DNA of 64,000 nt from Primula veris (lineage: Eukaryota; Streptophyta; Magnoliopsida; Ericales; Primulaceae): NCBI GenBank assembly GCA_963682055.1, contig OY821749.1, positions 29,023,631 through 29,087,630 on the forward strand, in the 5' to 3' direction. The notes below the pieces were generated by a model. It did no database searches and was not told where the DNA came from. It worked only from the letters and a program-made list of their open reading frames with translations. Below are positions 39,608 to 51,545 of this stretch, one piece after another (the stretch's first letter is position 1; the number at the start of each line of letters is the position of its first letter). The translations under genes were made by a program, and so were the position numbers.

Positions 39608-39878
39608 GGGAATACCTGATAAATAAAATAAAGCGCGCCTTTGCAAGAGCTGCGCTAAAAAACAAAACCGAGCTTTTAAAGTTTTTGTACGCTTTGAATC
39701 GAGTTTTTTTAATCCTACGAAGCCCGGTTTTTTTAAAACAGCCTAATATATATATATAGAATAAATACACACACACACACATATATATATATATAAAGAG
39801 ATAGATTATACCTGGATTCTGGGCAGTAGTGGCAATGATGAGGATGGTAAAAAAGAGAGAGAAAAGGGTAAGCCTCAT
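29485..39878 (-). CDS. Malectin-like LRR receptor-like kinase (At2g37050 type, LRR-RLK subfamily I), 15 exons, 923 aa
   Basis: A single-pass plasma-membrane receptor kinase with an extracellular malectin-like plus LRR region and a cytosolic Ser/Thr kinase; its ligand is unknown. Exons: 39878-39812, 37548-37017, 36434-35929, 35177-35045, 34950-34879, 34759-34691, 34467-34396, 34198-34130, 33611-33457, 33053-32812, 32262-32136, 32052-31984, 31634-31448, 30770-30635, 29820-29485. Phases close to 924 codons; the Arabidopsis protein is about 934 aa. Features are a signal peptide (about 1-20), a malectin-like domain (about 24-370, starting FVSIDCGG), WAQEAGDPC before the LRRs (about 405-505), four consecutive 69-72-nt LRR exons, a transmembrane helix (about 526-548), the glycine loop GSGGFG (602-607), Lys623, HRD (719-721) and DFG (739-741). 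All catalytic residues are present, so an active kinase is expected. Family identity is strong; orthology is from remembered sequence. Confidence 0.93.
35506..35865. repeat. Tandem duplication in a receptor-kinase intron
   Basis: A unit of about 185 bp runs from CGTTGAAGTTAG through ACCAATTATACCCTTTACAT, AAATACAG...TTAAATGAAGATATAATGGT to TTTGGGACATACTAAAATA. It occurs twice with moderate divergence, in the intron between exons 3 and 4. Confidence 0.8.
37549..39811. other. Long first intron of the receptor kinase (2.26 kb)
   Basis: No second gene was seen inside. It holds an imperfect duplication around 37690-37935 (CTTTATAGTTCTAAATGACA and CTTTATAGTCCTAAACGACA copies about 160 bp apart, each ending CCCTAGAACTAT). 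It also holds a duplicated block at 39460-39795 ending in (CA)n and (AT)n microsatellites. Confidence 0.6.
39460..39795. repeat. Duplicated block with (CA)n/(AT)n microsatellites
   Basis: Two imperfect copies share GCTTTTMAAGATYTTTT-like text, AATCGWRTTTTTTT, TTTTAAAACAGYCTAATATA and AGAATAAATA, each running into a (CA)n tract (39575-39602 and about 39766-39780). They occupy the first intron immediately before exon 1. Confidence 0.7.
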
Positions 39879-40052
39879 TTCTACTCTAGAGCATAGAAAT
39901 TAAGAGAAATTTGAGAATATTTATATATATAGATACAAAGTGAGTGCTATAAATTACAGTATCTTTTTAAAATATCCTAACAAAGTACATTATTATAAAT
40001 ATATGAATATTATAGAGAATATGAAAAGGGTCTGCTTCCTTTGATAAACTCT

Positions 40053-40053
40053 T

Positions 40054-40118
<65 letters not shown>

Positions 40119-40120
40119 TT
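40053..40120. repeat. (CT)n-(AT)n compound microsatellite upstream of the receptor kinase
   Basis: About 30 bases of CT repeats run into about 35 bases of AT repeats, 175 bp upstream of the receptor-kinase ATG. On the minus strand it reads AT then AG, so it lies in the promoter or leader of that gene. Confidence 0.85.
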
Positions 40121-43100
40121 GCTGCTGGGAAGTGAGGGTTGGAGTGTGAAATACAAGGGTCATCCCTATATTTTGGATATAAGTTTTATTTGGTCGTCGT
40201 ATGTGTAGCTTGAACAAATGTGGTTGCTAGATTGAAAGAAAGGGGGGGATTTGGTTCTTCTTATGAAACTAATGATATATTGGTCCGTTTTTCAATCTTT
40301 CTTTCACTCAGGTCGATACTACCAAATTCAAAAAAATATACTATCAAATTCAACAAAGATAAATGCAAGAAAATATTATCAAATTCACTACGAATACTAC
40401 TAATTCTAAAAAAAATATTACCAGATTCAATGAAAATAGTACTATATTATTTTTCGATATTACTACATTATTATTCAATACTATTATACTCGTACTCAGG
40501 AGTTGAACCATGACCAAATGTGGGGATTGTCAAAATTAATAAAAACGCATAATATTTTTCAAAGTATAAACACGGAAAATCTGTTTTTTTACCTTGGTTT
40601 TTTGATTAAAATGTGTTTGATTTTTATTTTTTTATTTTTCGCTCAATTTCGATTTTCTTTTCAAACTCTAAAAAAACCCACAACAGTAATGTCACTTGCA
40701 ATCATGTGTCGAAAGTTTCAGCGTTTCAAAATTGACTAAAAAAATATATAAACCAAAAAAATGCAAAAGTTAAATTTAAGAAATCAAGCTATAACAAGTA
40801 AAAAGATTAAGACACGAATGTAAAAAAATATTTAAAAACCTGAAAAAACTAAACGTATATTAAATAATAGATATATACGAACAATAAAATATATATTACA
40901 CAACTTCAATATACTCACTTCAATTAAAATACAAACCACAAAAAAAAAAATTGATAAATTTTATTTACAATCACCACTACTCTAATTATTATTTTTGTTT
41001 AATTTTTTTTAAAATGTGTATTACGTGTCAACATCATAATTTGATGTCAAATGTTTTTTTATAATCACTTGCGTATGTTAATTTTTTAAGTATTACTTGT
41101 ATATTATCAGCACATACAAAATCTTATTATGTTAGTGCACTAACAATATATAATTTTAGAATGTGTTGTAAAAAAAAAATTAAGTGGTTGCTAGAATACC
41201 GTATATATAAATTATTATATAAAACACTAATAAAAAAATTATTTTTCGAAAGTATTGAGTTGTTGTGGTAACCGCTGATCATATATAGTATATCGTTTCT
41301 AGATACTAGTACTATATAATCTTTATTGAATTTGATGTATTAGCATAAGTGAAATACATTTTTTGAATAAATTGAAAGAAAATTCGAAAACATTTGTTTT
41401 TGTTAAATAGTCTATAGTAGATATACATCTTAACCTAATTTTCCCTCCATAGGATTAAAGATATACAATATGTTGACCCTGAACCTACGTGAAAATTAGC
41501 AAGTTTATCAGTATGGTATATGACTCGTATTGTTGTACATGCAGCGACATTTATGTTACTTGTGGACGACTAGAAAACCATAAGAACAAAATATTTTGAC
41601 TAATAATACAAAAATAGTTTATTATCATTATGATGATAGCAACAACCGTTGTATATTATCACGGTATTACCCAGACACATATGTTCTTACTTGATTGCAT
41701 AAAATGCAATGTGAACATAAGAAAAACAGGAAGTAAACTTTAATCATTAATTAGACCAGTCATCAATATTGATCGTACACACTGTGCTTAAGAAAATATA
41801 AATAGTATAAGGGTACAACTAACATATACTAGCTCGTTTTCAATATAAATAAGATTTTTAAATGAAAGGTCATATTTGTGACTCTATATAAGTGATAGGT
41901 TATTGTGCTAGCTAGCATGTTTTTATAATATTTTATGGGTGCATTTCCTGGGCAAGACAACTTTATAAAAAACGTCTTGTTATATAAAAATACTACATCG
42001 TGAATATATCTTTCACTGGCATGCTGTTATAGTGTTATTTACCACCTTTTCAAAAGACAAGTAGACAACTAATGTACAACTTCTTTATAGGAACTCTTTT
42101 AACCTTTTCTATATGCGCATAGCGCGCACTAATTAAATGGAGTATTCGTAATTTACTTGTTTTTTTCCTTTACTTTTTATAGTTATTTTCATATTCCTTA
42201 GTTACCAAGTAAACATACATGCACAACAAATTATATTATTATGGTCTAAATTGAAAATAGTGGCCGGGGTGGCATGTGAGCCATGTTTGCTTTCACCATG
42301 ATACGTTGCTAGTTTTACAAGGTTGGATAATGAACATTAGGTGATTAATTTTGATCCTCATAGTTATAAGTTGTAACTAAAATCATCGTCTGTGATTTTT
42401 GAAGTACGGGTCCAACATGCTGCATATTCGAAGTTTTAACCCGATTGCTATATGGTTAAAATACTCCAATCGACATGATGTTCTACAAACAAAATTAAGA
42501 ATCTTAATTTATTTTTTATAAATATTATACCATGGTGTTTGAATTTATGAAAAATAAAATTGGAAAACCAACTTTTTTCTGGTATATAAACGTTTATTTA
42601 CCAACAGCATATTAGCTGATAAGTTTTTTAAGTGGGTGTGAATGCTCTAACGTATAAGCACAATAATGAAAAACCAACCAGAAAAACACTTAAAGCAACT
42701 TTTGAAGAATAAGCCAAGATTGTAAAGGAGAAGGGGAAAAGGACTTTTCAAAAGTAAGTTGTGAGATTAAATTAATAGGTTGTAAGATTGACTTCTTACA
42801 TTTGCCACATAATTAATACATTAAACCAAATTAGAAAACAAAATTGTCAAAAATCTCAATCCTTTTTTTCTAGCAGTATTTTTCTAAAAGCAAACAAACA
42901 AATGCTGATATTTGAGTACAAAAAGAAATTAAAATTAGCGGTACTTTAATGCTATGCAGTAATAGTAATGTTTTCTTTTTGCGTTTTTTATTAAACACTT
43001 AACCCTTCTAGTTTTAGGAGTAATACTCAACTTCTGTTATAATACAAATACTTCCCAAAAGTGAAACGAGAACACACGCAAAATGGTTATTTGATCAAAA

Positions 43101-44106
43101 CAAGTGAAAGTATGAGAAAAGCACTCTTGGTAAATAATTATGGGCTGGCCGTGACAAAATGGTGTTCACTTGTTGGGGGAGATTATGGACTGGACTGTGC
43201 AGTCACATTCAAATACAAACTGATTTTGGTCCATATTAATTGCAAGTAACGTGGTCCAAACTAATAGCCCAAGAAAAGCCGTTTGCGATTTGAGTTTAGC
43301 TGCAAGAAATGGTTTTTTTTCTTTTCAATTACAATCTTGCATCTGGGAATAATGTAATTACTTTTATGTTGTAGTATTTGAGGATGGTTATCTAAGTAGA
43401 AAGGTAAAATGCAACAAAAGAAACTACAGTAGGTCACTTATATTATACGGAGACAAATTTAGAACACGGTGTTTAACGAGACAAGTTAGACGGAGTATTA
43501 GTTGCTTTGACAGTTATTTTGATACAAATCCTTACATTTTCGTTAAGTATCAAGCATTTCTCCTTGGATTACATCTACCTAGTTAGGGTCTCGATTTGAT
43601 GGAGATGGATACCGACTCTGCAGAAATGTTCGATTAATTAGGTGCATGAGTTAGGAGTTTGGATACTTGATAGTCTGAACTCAACAATGTTGTTCAGATT
43701 TGACATGCCTTCCAAGAAGATGAGAATCAAACAAGAATTTTACCACTAACTTATACAATTATGCATAAAAGCTGCTTCTCTTCCACATAACTTTCGTGCT
43801 ATGTAAAATTATAAAGAAAGTTAATTTACATATTTTGCCATTTAATTTATCAACTCTACATTGCCTTGTCCGCTACAGTTTCGCGATTTATCCCTCTTCT
43901 TATATAATGGAGTACCTATCAAACACAGATGTACCACCAGAACAAGTTTTCTAGGTTGAAATAATCAATAAGCTTACGTTCAAGCTGTATACCGAATATC
44001 CAATGGCATATATACACGCAATAAACTTTAAAATATACCCAAAATTGATGAAAAGATAGCCTAAAAAGGCCTAAAATACCCTCTGAAAAAAACATTTGAT
44101 ACCATG
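40121..44106. other. Intergenic AT-rich DNA upstream of the receptor kinase
   Basis: No gene was supported. About 40315-40500 is a degenerate tandem repeat on the theme ATTACCAAATTCAA(N)AAAATACTA. The longest open frames (for example 40220-40513) fall in that repeat and have no family signal. The remainder shows nothing recognisable. Confidence 0.5.
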
Positions 44107-46014
44107 CCCTACATGTTTGCCTTTCTGTTTTAGGTCAAGGGCCGGTCATGCACTAACCACCATGCAACCATTTGCTTACTGAAACACGTGAGATATTTTT
44201 ATTTTTATTTTTGGTACATCGGAATATCTCATGTTAGATATTCCGATGCGTACAATTATAGAAATGGATAGCCTTACTCAAGTTTTCATTGCGCAAAATA
44301 ACCCCAATCACTGATGAGTACATGACCAAATAAAAAAACTGGCTTATAATGTGTGATTCTTAAAATAATCCCGGTACGCCAAGGGAGAAATACTTCCAAT
44401 GAGCATGCTCTCATGCTACTCAGAATTATTATTATTACTATTATTTATTTTTATTTTTATTTTTATTTTTAAAAAATATAAACTGCAGTGCACTCTCGTG
44501 ACCAAGTCTTTGATTTCGTCATCGAGTACAACCATCTTCTTTTTTTCTTTTTCTTTTAAAAAAAACATAAATTCTCCCTTCTTATAAACATGTTTTGCTA
44601 AACAACATTGGGAAATAATTCCGAGCTCCGTCTCGCAAATTCGCTTTATATCACCATGCATATATATACAGAGGCCTGTTGTTATCTGGCAGCTATACTC
44701 AGAATTATTCATACTTAATTCCCGCAAATTAAATTAATAAATAAATAAATTCTTGCTCCTTGCTTCTCATTTTCCGGAGTGACGACAAAGAAATGCTCAA
44801 TAAATACTCTCGCAACTTTAATTTATATATGTAAACATATAATGTTTTGTACTGTATAGAGTTTGGATGAACACCAACGATTGGGTCCGCTGCTCTTTAC
44901 TGCATTCTCATATCCAAGCAACGTGTTTTGTTCTTTATTAGGAGTAAAATAATTCCGATTTTTGAATACACAATTTCTTATTCTTATTTTGCAAGGTTAA
45001 ATGTAAAAAAAAAATTGATAACTGTTGGGAGGATATAAAATATAAAAATGCGACTACGTCTACACCCAAAATTTGGCCAACGGGTCGGATCGGAGCCGGA
45101 TCCAAAAATTTAGATTTAGATCCGATCCATTTGGATGGGATCGGATCCTGTATAATTTGGATCCGAATGCCATCCTAATTTCATGGATACGGCCGACAGT
45201 GTCGTTTTACACATGTAACTGTATGAGTTCATTATAGTGGAGTAAATAGGAGAAAACTAAAGGGACTAAATCTTGGTTTGGCCAATATTGGTTGGTTAAT
45301 TATTTAAAAAAGTATTTGGAGTAAAAAATAAAAAGTAGAAAAATTCGTATCAGTGGCCGGAGAAGTTATAAACAAATTCGTAGTTGTACAAACCTTTCAT
45401 TTTAATTGTTTGTCTATTTAGGGATCAGAGTTATAACTTTAAAGAAAAATCAGAAGAAACATATGGCATTCTTGAGATCAAGATGCTGTCGATCTATTTT
45501 AATCGGAAAAGAAAGCAAGGAAATTTTGAAATTTAGAGTATATTTAGACTTGCTACGAGATGGAACTCCTAGAGGTAGATTGTGATAGAAATAAACGACG
45601 ACCACGAATCGAATTTGGACATATATCAAAAACTAACGAGTCGCCGCAGTACCAATGAATATGGTTATACTGCAATTTTCCAATTCGGATTCTTTTTATG
45701 CATGCTACATTTATAATTGCTATGGCCTAAGGGGGTGGGTGGCCAGTGGGGGCACAACTAGCAAAGTTTGTAGCAAAAATTATGTTAGCTCATAAATAAT
45801 TAACATCAATAGGGAAAAGGACTGGTACTTAGCCAAGTGGAAGGGGGAAATTATGTACTAGTAGTCTAGTACCACGATGCACTCTTAAAAGTTGGGTAAT
45901 GGCTAAATGTTCAAGTGGAGCCAAATTGCTACAATTAGGCTGGAAACTGTTAATTCTATTGAAATAATCGTAACTATAAGTTATTGAGTTCATATATAGG
46001 TAGCTAGAGAAACT

Positions 46015-46146
46015 TTAAAACCTAATTATAGAGTGAAGTTTGGCTCAATGCATGGTTTCTATTGGAGATCACACAAATTCTTAAAACCTAATTATAGAGT
46101 GAAATTTGGCGCAATGCATGGTTTATATTGGAGATCACACATAAAT
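46015..46146. repeat. 66-bp tandem duplication
   Basis: Two adjacent copies of TTAAAACCTAATTATAGAG...GGAGATCACACA, offset 66 bp with a few substitutions. The corresponding place in the other segmental unit (about 52130) has one copy at most, so the duplication arose after the segmental event. Confidence 0.8.
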
Positions 46147-46602
46147 TCGGATTAGGACATTAGATTCTATTAGCATTGCATAATTAGAACACTGGAGCTA
46201 ATAACAATGTTCAAGGTTATTTTCAAAAAAAATAAAATTATTCAAGGTTATCAAGATATTATTACCAATTGCCATACCCATCTCTTGAATGGAATCATTT
46301 TATCATGTCATTCAAAGACAAACACATTTGAAATCTTAGCTGCTTTGTATTTTTATATTTTTACTTAGCCTCTTGGAGTCTGTTCCAGGGGCATTTGAAC
46401 TCTTTATTCCGTCCGTTATTTGCAATAATAACGAGCTTCTACTTATAAAAAAAAAAAAGGACAAATACATTAGCAGAGCAACGTTTTCTTTTATCTGAGA
46501 AGATGATGAATCAGACATCTAACCCTATACAAGAAAATAATCAAGTTTAATAGTTCTTTGTCGTGATATAACGAGATTAGTGATGGAGGGAGAATGATGC
46601 AT

Positions 46603-47903
46603 TTAGAAAATTGGTCGATAATGATGGTGAACTGCAGCTACATAAGTTAAAGAAGCGAATCCTGGCGAGTGATGATGCTGCAGTAGAAATAACCGGATTT
46701 CGGACACCTGGGCCTTGCATTTGCCACCACCTTCTTTGTGTTGAACAAATTTTCGCACTCCTCTCTATTGCTTTTTCCTGAGAAAAACAAACAAAAAATG
46801 AAAAACATGGTTTAGGTCATAGGTTTTATCGAATATTTACTATTACATGACCTAATAAACGAGTGCGTCTTTTGTTTTACACTAGTATTATCAATGTACA
46901 ATTTTGCCGATGAATATAAGACTGTATATGCAATACAATACAAAATTGGCAATTAACATGATATCAATAAATGCATGCATATATCAATTACATGTACAGT
47001 TACTTAGTTTCATAACTTTTACCTCATAAATGGGGAGAACATTTGACGTTGCATCTGTCCAACATAGTAAAACTGGCCACATTGGTACTGATCTCCTTTT
47101 GGCTTTTGCTGAAATAAGATTGGAAACCGAAACCACGCATATGACGCAATATCATTAATCAATTTTACATATAAATAAATTTAATATGTAGGCTATAGAC
47201 GAAGAAGGTCTCTAGACCAATGTGACAATGCCATACCTTCATTTTGAGTTTCGTGGGTTAACTCGCCTTGGTATGTACTAGCATCAAAGTTAGTCACGGC
47301 ATCTCGTCCATTGCAATTTATTGCGTTCTTGTCGTAAGCCGAACAATCCAAGGTAAATATACCTGCAAACATCGCAACAATAAATAAAAACAAACTTGAT
47401 TTAGCCTTAAGAAAAGAAAACTACGTAGAAACAAACTTGATTTAGTATTAAGAAGAGACTGTATTGATATTTGATATGCGCTTATCTCACTTTTTACTGA
47501 GAAATAGTCCCATTCGAGAGCTTCCCATTTTGGCAGTTTCCACATTATGGAAAGTAACTCCCCTATATTTTGAACTTCCTCGACAGAAACTAGTACTCTG
47601 GCAAAGTAATATACGTGCACCAACTCTTATTTTGTTAAGTTTTTCACATGGAAAATGATCAATCATAACTTAATTATAAGAACTTCCGTGTATCTACATA
47701 ATTAATTTAATTTATTATTACTTTGTTATATGCTTACATGATTAAGCTCTTCGTCATAATGCACAAATGTTAAAATTCATGTATGCATTAGGTTAGGTCC
47801 TCCAAACTTGATATATCATCTGCAACTGGCTATGTTGGACCAGTAACGCTAAACTGTTGGCAACATAGCCACTACAGTTTAGCGCGCACCTTGATCATAC
47901 TCC
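46603..47903 (-). pseudogene. Partial euAP2/TOE-type pseudogene (tandem copy of the gene at 52552-55426)
   Basis: This matches exons 4-9 of the intact AP2 gene in order but lacks exons 1-3. Damage seen: the exon 4 equivalent is interrupted by about 75 extra bases (47815-47890); the exon 5 equivalent has a stop in the LTKEEF motif (GAA to TAA), lost its CAG acceptor and has further frame changes; exons 6 and 7 are fused by a deletion that removes the intron and shifts frame (about 47350); exon 8 lost the acceptor and the segment encoding the LDLNL EAR motif; exon 9 has 7 extra bases inside the miR172 site (46665-46671), shifting frame. The exon 7 region still reads [17 protein letters not shown]. 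No full AP2 domain can be made. Transcription is not excluded, but a functional protein is very unlikely. Confidence 0.88.
47815..47890. repeat. Small insert with interleaved inverted repeats in the AP2 pseudogene
   Basis: GGCTATGTTG (47828) pairs with CAACATAGCC (47861), and CGCTAAACTG (47848) pairs with CAGTTTAGCG (47875). The two pairs interleave, so both cannot form a simple hairpin at once. The parent exon 4 is uninterrupted here, making this a lineage-specific insertion, possibly a transposon relic. Confidence 0.65.
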
Positions 47904-49608
47904 CTATGGTACGATCAGAGCCAGTTCAAATTATTATTTTTGGATGGGTTACCTATTTCGGAAAACATATTTTTTGCCTAATTAATTTTTAGAAATACAT
48001 AGTATAAAAAAAGTTTTACCCACTTTTATTTGTCATTGGGGTGTGATGTCCAGTTCATATGTACTATTGGCACCCCCTTAGGGCCGCAACTGGATACGAT
48101 GCTCTACACATTTGCTTTCCTCTGTTAGGTCAAGGGCCGGTCTTGCACTAACCACTATGCAACCATTTGCTTACTGAAACACGTTGCATGTGACTTGTGA
48201 GTTACTATTATGTACACACTTATAGAAATGGATAACCTTAATTACTCAAATTTTCATTGTGCAAAAATTGATACACTTAAAAACTTGAGTAAGACTCCTT
48301 GCTTGTCATATTTCGGAGTGACAAACAAATTCTCAATAAATACTTATTGCAGATTTAATTTATATTTGAAAGAGCATATTATGTGTTTTGTACTGTATAG
48401 AGTTTGGATGGCCACGAACGAGTCCACTGCTCTTTACTTCATTCTCATATCCGAGCAACGTGTTTTGATCTTTATTAGGAGTAAAATAATTTCGATTTTT
48501 TTTGAAACACACTTCTTTTTTTGCAGGAATAAAAGTCGAAAACATAACAACACTTGGGAATTGGGAGAATAAATATACAAAACGTGACTACGCCTATATT
48601 TACATTTTCGCTGGAAAACGTACATAAGTGTGAAAATTTCCGCAGGAAAACGTACGTAAATGTGAAATAAAGAAGTAAACTTGAGGGCACATTTTTACAT
48701 GACACTTTTCGCAAAAACCAAAAGTACCGTATCAAAGTCTTTATATACATGACACGTTGCATATAGGGGTCCTTTTACCTATCTGTACAGTGTTATTTAA
48801 CAAATTCATAAAGTAAAAAAAATCTGTTGAGGTATATACAATGACTCTTACATCACATGATTATGGGAAAATATTGTTCGGTGAACAAAAACATACCTCA
48901 ATGAAGCACGAAAAGACACAGACACAACCATAATTTGAGGTTGAATGGTCACACCATTAATTAAAGGTAAAAATAGGAGAGAAATAAGATAATATAATGA
49001 AGTGCTCTCATAACAAAGGCTACAACAGCCCAAAGCACATTCTCATGATGGGTGGACTTAAAACCCAATGTGGAAAATGAACAAAACACTCTCTTTTAAG
49101 CCCTATCTATTTCTAGGTTGATAAGGATACTGTTCTTAAAACAGTGTTCCTATATTACATTATTACTGAGTTGCTTTTGAAATTCCATATTTCAAATCCA
49201 ATTCCATATTTATAGTATATTTGTGATAGTTGTAAACTACTGAATACATCTTAACCAGCTTTTAGTGAGTAAATAGAATTGAGTACCCTTTGAAAAACAC
49301 CCATGAATTGACTAGTAAGTATTATAATTTTTTTATAAAAACTAAAGTGAGTTTCGAATTGAAACATTAACCGAGGATATAGTTATGTGCAACTACTTTT
49401 AATTAGTTAACTGCTTGCCTGAGATGATTCTTTGCCTGAACTAGTTAGGTAATGTTACTAATAATTGTAAAAAAATAAGTTTATTTGAAAGCTTAGTCTG
49501 AACTTTGTTGGTGATTAGTATTATTGTAAAAAAAACTGTCACATCTTTGGGGGTTTTTTTTTTGCTCGAATTTATAATGTATTTGGTTCCTTGAGATTAA
49601 CAATCATA

Positions 49609-49869
49609 CTCCCTTCGTCTAAAAATTGATGGTCTTGTTTGGATTTTTATGTATTAAGAAAAGTTAGTTAGAATAATTAATATGTCTATAATTTTATTAA
49701 TTTACCCTTTGACTAATATTGATGCTTAATATTAGTTGTTATTAATGCTTATTTAAAAGGGGTACATTTTGAAAATTTAATCATAAAAACCACATAGTAA
49801 TTGAAAACGATGCCATAATTTGGGACAATAAAAAAATAAAACAAGAGCATGTTTTTAAGACGGAGGAAG
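49609..49869. mobile_element. Stowaway-like MITE (261 bp)
   Basis: It begins CTCCCTTCGTCTAAAAA and ends TTTTTAAGACGGAGGAAG, inverted repeats close to the Stowaway consensus CTCCCTCCGTC. It is flanked by TA on both sides (49607-49608 and 49870-49871). It has no ORF. It interrupts the right segmental unit and has no counterpart in the left unit. Confidence 0.88.
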
Positions 49870-50732
49870 TAGTAATTTTTAAGTCTAGAAAAACTGTAAT
49901 TTTTTATTCAGCTCAATGAAAACAACAGTGTGATTTGTCTATTTAAAAGTCATACGTACTCGTCGAGTCACATCTTGGAATCAAACAAACCTTGGAAAGA
50001 TAATACATGGAATAATGCGATTGAATTGGGATATCATCGATACGAATGTTTTATTTACATGTGTATTTTTTTAAATGGATGAAAACCCTATTTGCTAAAT
50101 TAAAAAATGAAATTAAAAAAGAAGACCTAGGACTATTTGATGTTAACTCCCCAAGTTCTTTCTCACTCATTCTAAATAGTTTCTTGTTTTGTCTAAACTA
50201 TGAATGAATGTTGGCAGGGGTGGACTGCAAATGAATAAGCCTTTTCTCAGCTCGTATACATGATACTACTCATTATAATAATGGACCTCTTCTCTTTCAA
50301 ATGTTGTTTGCAGGTGTACCAGTCTTAAAGGCAAAACCAAGGACTTTAATAACCAGCAATTAAAATAGTAGTCCCCTGTCTAAAATGTGTTAATTATAGT
50401 TTTGAACACCAATATATGACTGGTTAAAAAATACATGCCCAACTTATATTATTAACAATTTGCATACTCAACTATTGTACGTACTCCAATTAACATACCG
50501 TCGTTAATTAATATAACATAAATAAGTAAATGACAAATTTACCCTTACATATTACTCATATTTACAATGTTACGTCATTTTATTTTATTCATATATAGAG
50601 AGAGAGAGCCAGAGAGCACCACTACTGACACTGGCCGCCATCGGTGGGACCCACCATGACCACCCATGGTCGTCGTGGTCTTTTATGTATTTATACGTAT
50701 GTATATATAAATCTATGTATGTATATATATAC

Positions 50733-51083
50733 TGGTAATCGCTGCCTACGTGTTGCGTGTGCGATACGTAATGACATAGATATGATCCCGACAAATAAAC
50801 TTAATATTTTTTTTAAAATTTAAATATCGAATGATTAAATATAATTAATTAACCATCGTATAAAAGAGTAACATAATGTTTTACTCTTATAAAAAATACA
50901 CAACGATTTTGTTTGAAATATAAATGTGTGTAAAATAACATTTTTAAAGTTATTTATATATTTGAATTGAGTGATGACATTTAAGAATAGTTACAATATT
51001 AGAGTGAGGGCATTTTTGAAAAATTTGAACAAAATTTGACATGCTCAAAATGCTTGGGTTAGTTTATATTAATAGTATGATAT
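50733..51083 (-). mobile_element. Non-autonomous Helitron-like element, copy 2
   Basis: On the minus strand it begins near TATCATACTATTAATATAAAC and ends with a GC-rich, hairpin-capable stretch (CGTATCGCACACGCAACACGTAGG) before CGATTACCAGT. Order and content match the copies at 18286 and 56354. The terminal CTRR is degraded to CCAG. TATG-type microsatellites adjoin both ends. Confidence 0.55.
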
Positions 51084-51270
51084 ATATATATATATATGTA
51101 TGTATACACCTATATGTATGTATATATATCTATCAGCGATGAAGCTGATTCCCCACCACAATCTACGTCGTCGTCATCAATTCACCCGATTTACTCCTGC
51201 CATATATATATATATTCGTATGTATCTATATCTGTATGTATGTATACAGTATACATATGTGTGTATGTAT
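51070..51270. repeat. TATG/TATA microsatellite cluster
   Basis: Repeated (TA)n and (TATG)n tracts occur at 51081-51130, 51200-51270 and again at 50695-50735 across the Helitron-like element. No coding signal is present. Confidence 0.75.
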
Positions 51271-51426
51271 TATGTATGAAGTTAGTTTTTTAAAATTAGT
51301 TTTTTTTTTAAATTTACTTTTAACATTTGGATCAAAATTAAATGGACTAGATCATTTACCCTTATTTTTGACCTTTAGATCAGATCTAATGGTTCGTTTT
51401 ATTTAACATGAGAAATGACAATTAGT

Positions 51427-51545
51427 GTACAAAACTATAATTAACCCATCTAAAATTTACCCTTATTTTTGAATGATATGTATGCATTTTCTTAACCATC
51501 AGTATGTTAGTATACAAAACTATAATTAACCCATCTAAAATTTAC
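51427..51545. repeat. 84-bp-offset direct repeat
   Basis: The phrase TACAAAACTATAATTAACCC followed by ATCTAAAATTTAC appears at about 51428 and again at about 51512, exactly or nearly exactly. It is a short local duplication in non-coding DNA. Confidence 0.75.

Larger units (their letters stand above)
44107..47903. repeat. Segmental duplication, proximal (decayed) unit
   Basis: Blocks of this interval recur in the same order at 48105-54520: GGTCAAGGGCCGGTC...CAACCATTTGCTTACTGAAACACG (44142/48128), GTACTGTATAGAGTTTGGATG (44850/48390), a block rich in AAATGTTCAAGTGGA (45735-46010/51830-52120), and the 3' exons of an AP2 gene (46603-47903/52552-54506). The left unit is shorter and carries the pseudogene. 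Divergence is visible in every block, so the duplication is not recent. Confidence 0.8.

Noticed and set aside
40220..40513. Plus-strand ORF of 97 codons upstream of the receptor kinase
   Set aside because: The sequence is a degenerate tandem repeat rich in I, L, K and S codons from AT-rich DNA; it has no family resemblance and no promoter context.
45070..45180. GGATCGGATC-type repeated words suggesting an operator or palindrome array
   Set aside because: Short GC-richer words such as GATCCGATCC look like an old repeat fragment; no spacing pattern or neighbouring gene supports regulation.
47193..47623. Possible second functional AP2 gene
   Set aside because: Nonsense and frameshift changes, a fused exon pair, and missing exons 1-3 preclude an AP2 protein; recorded as a pseudogene.
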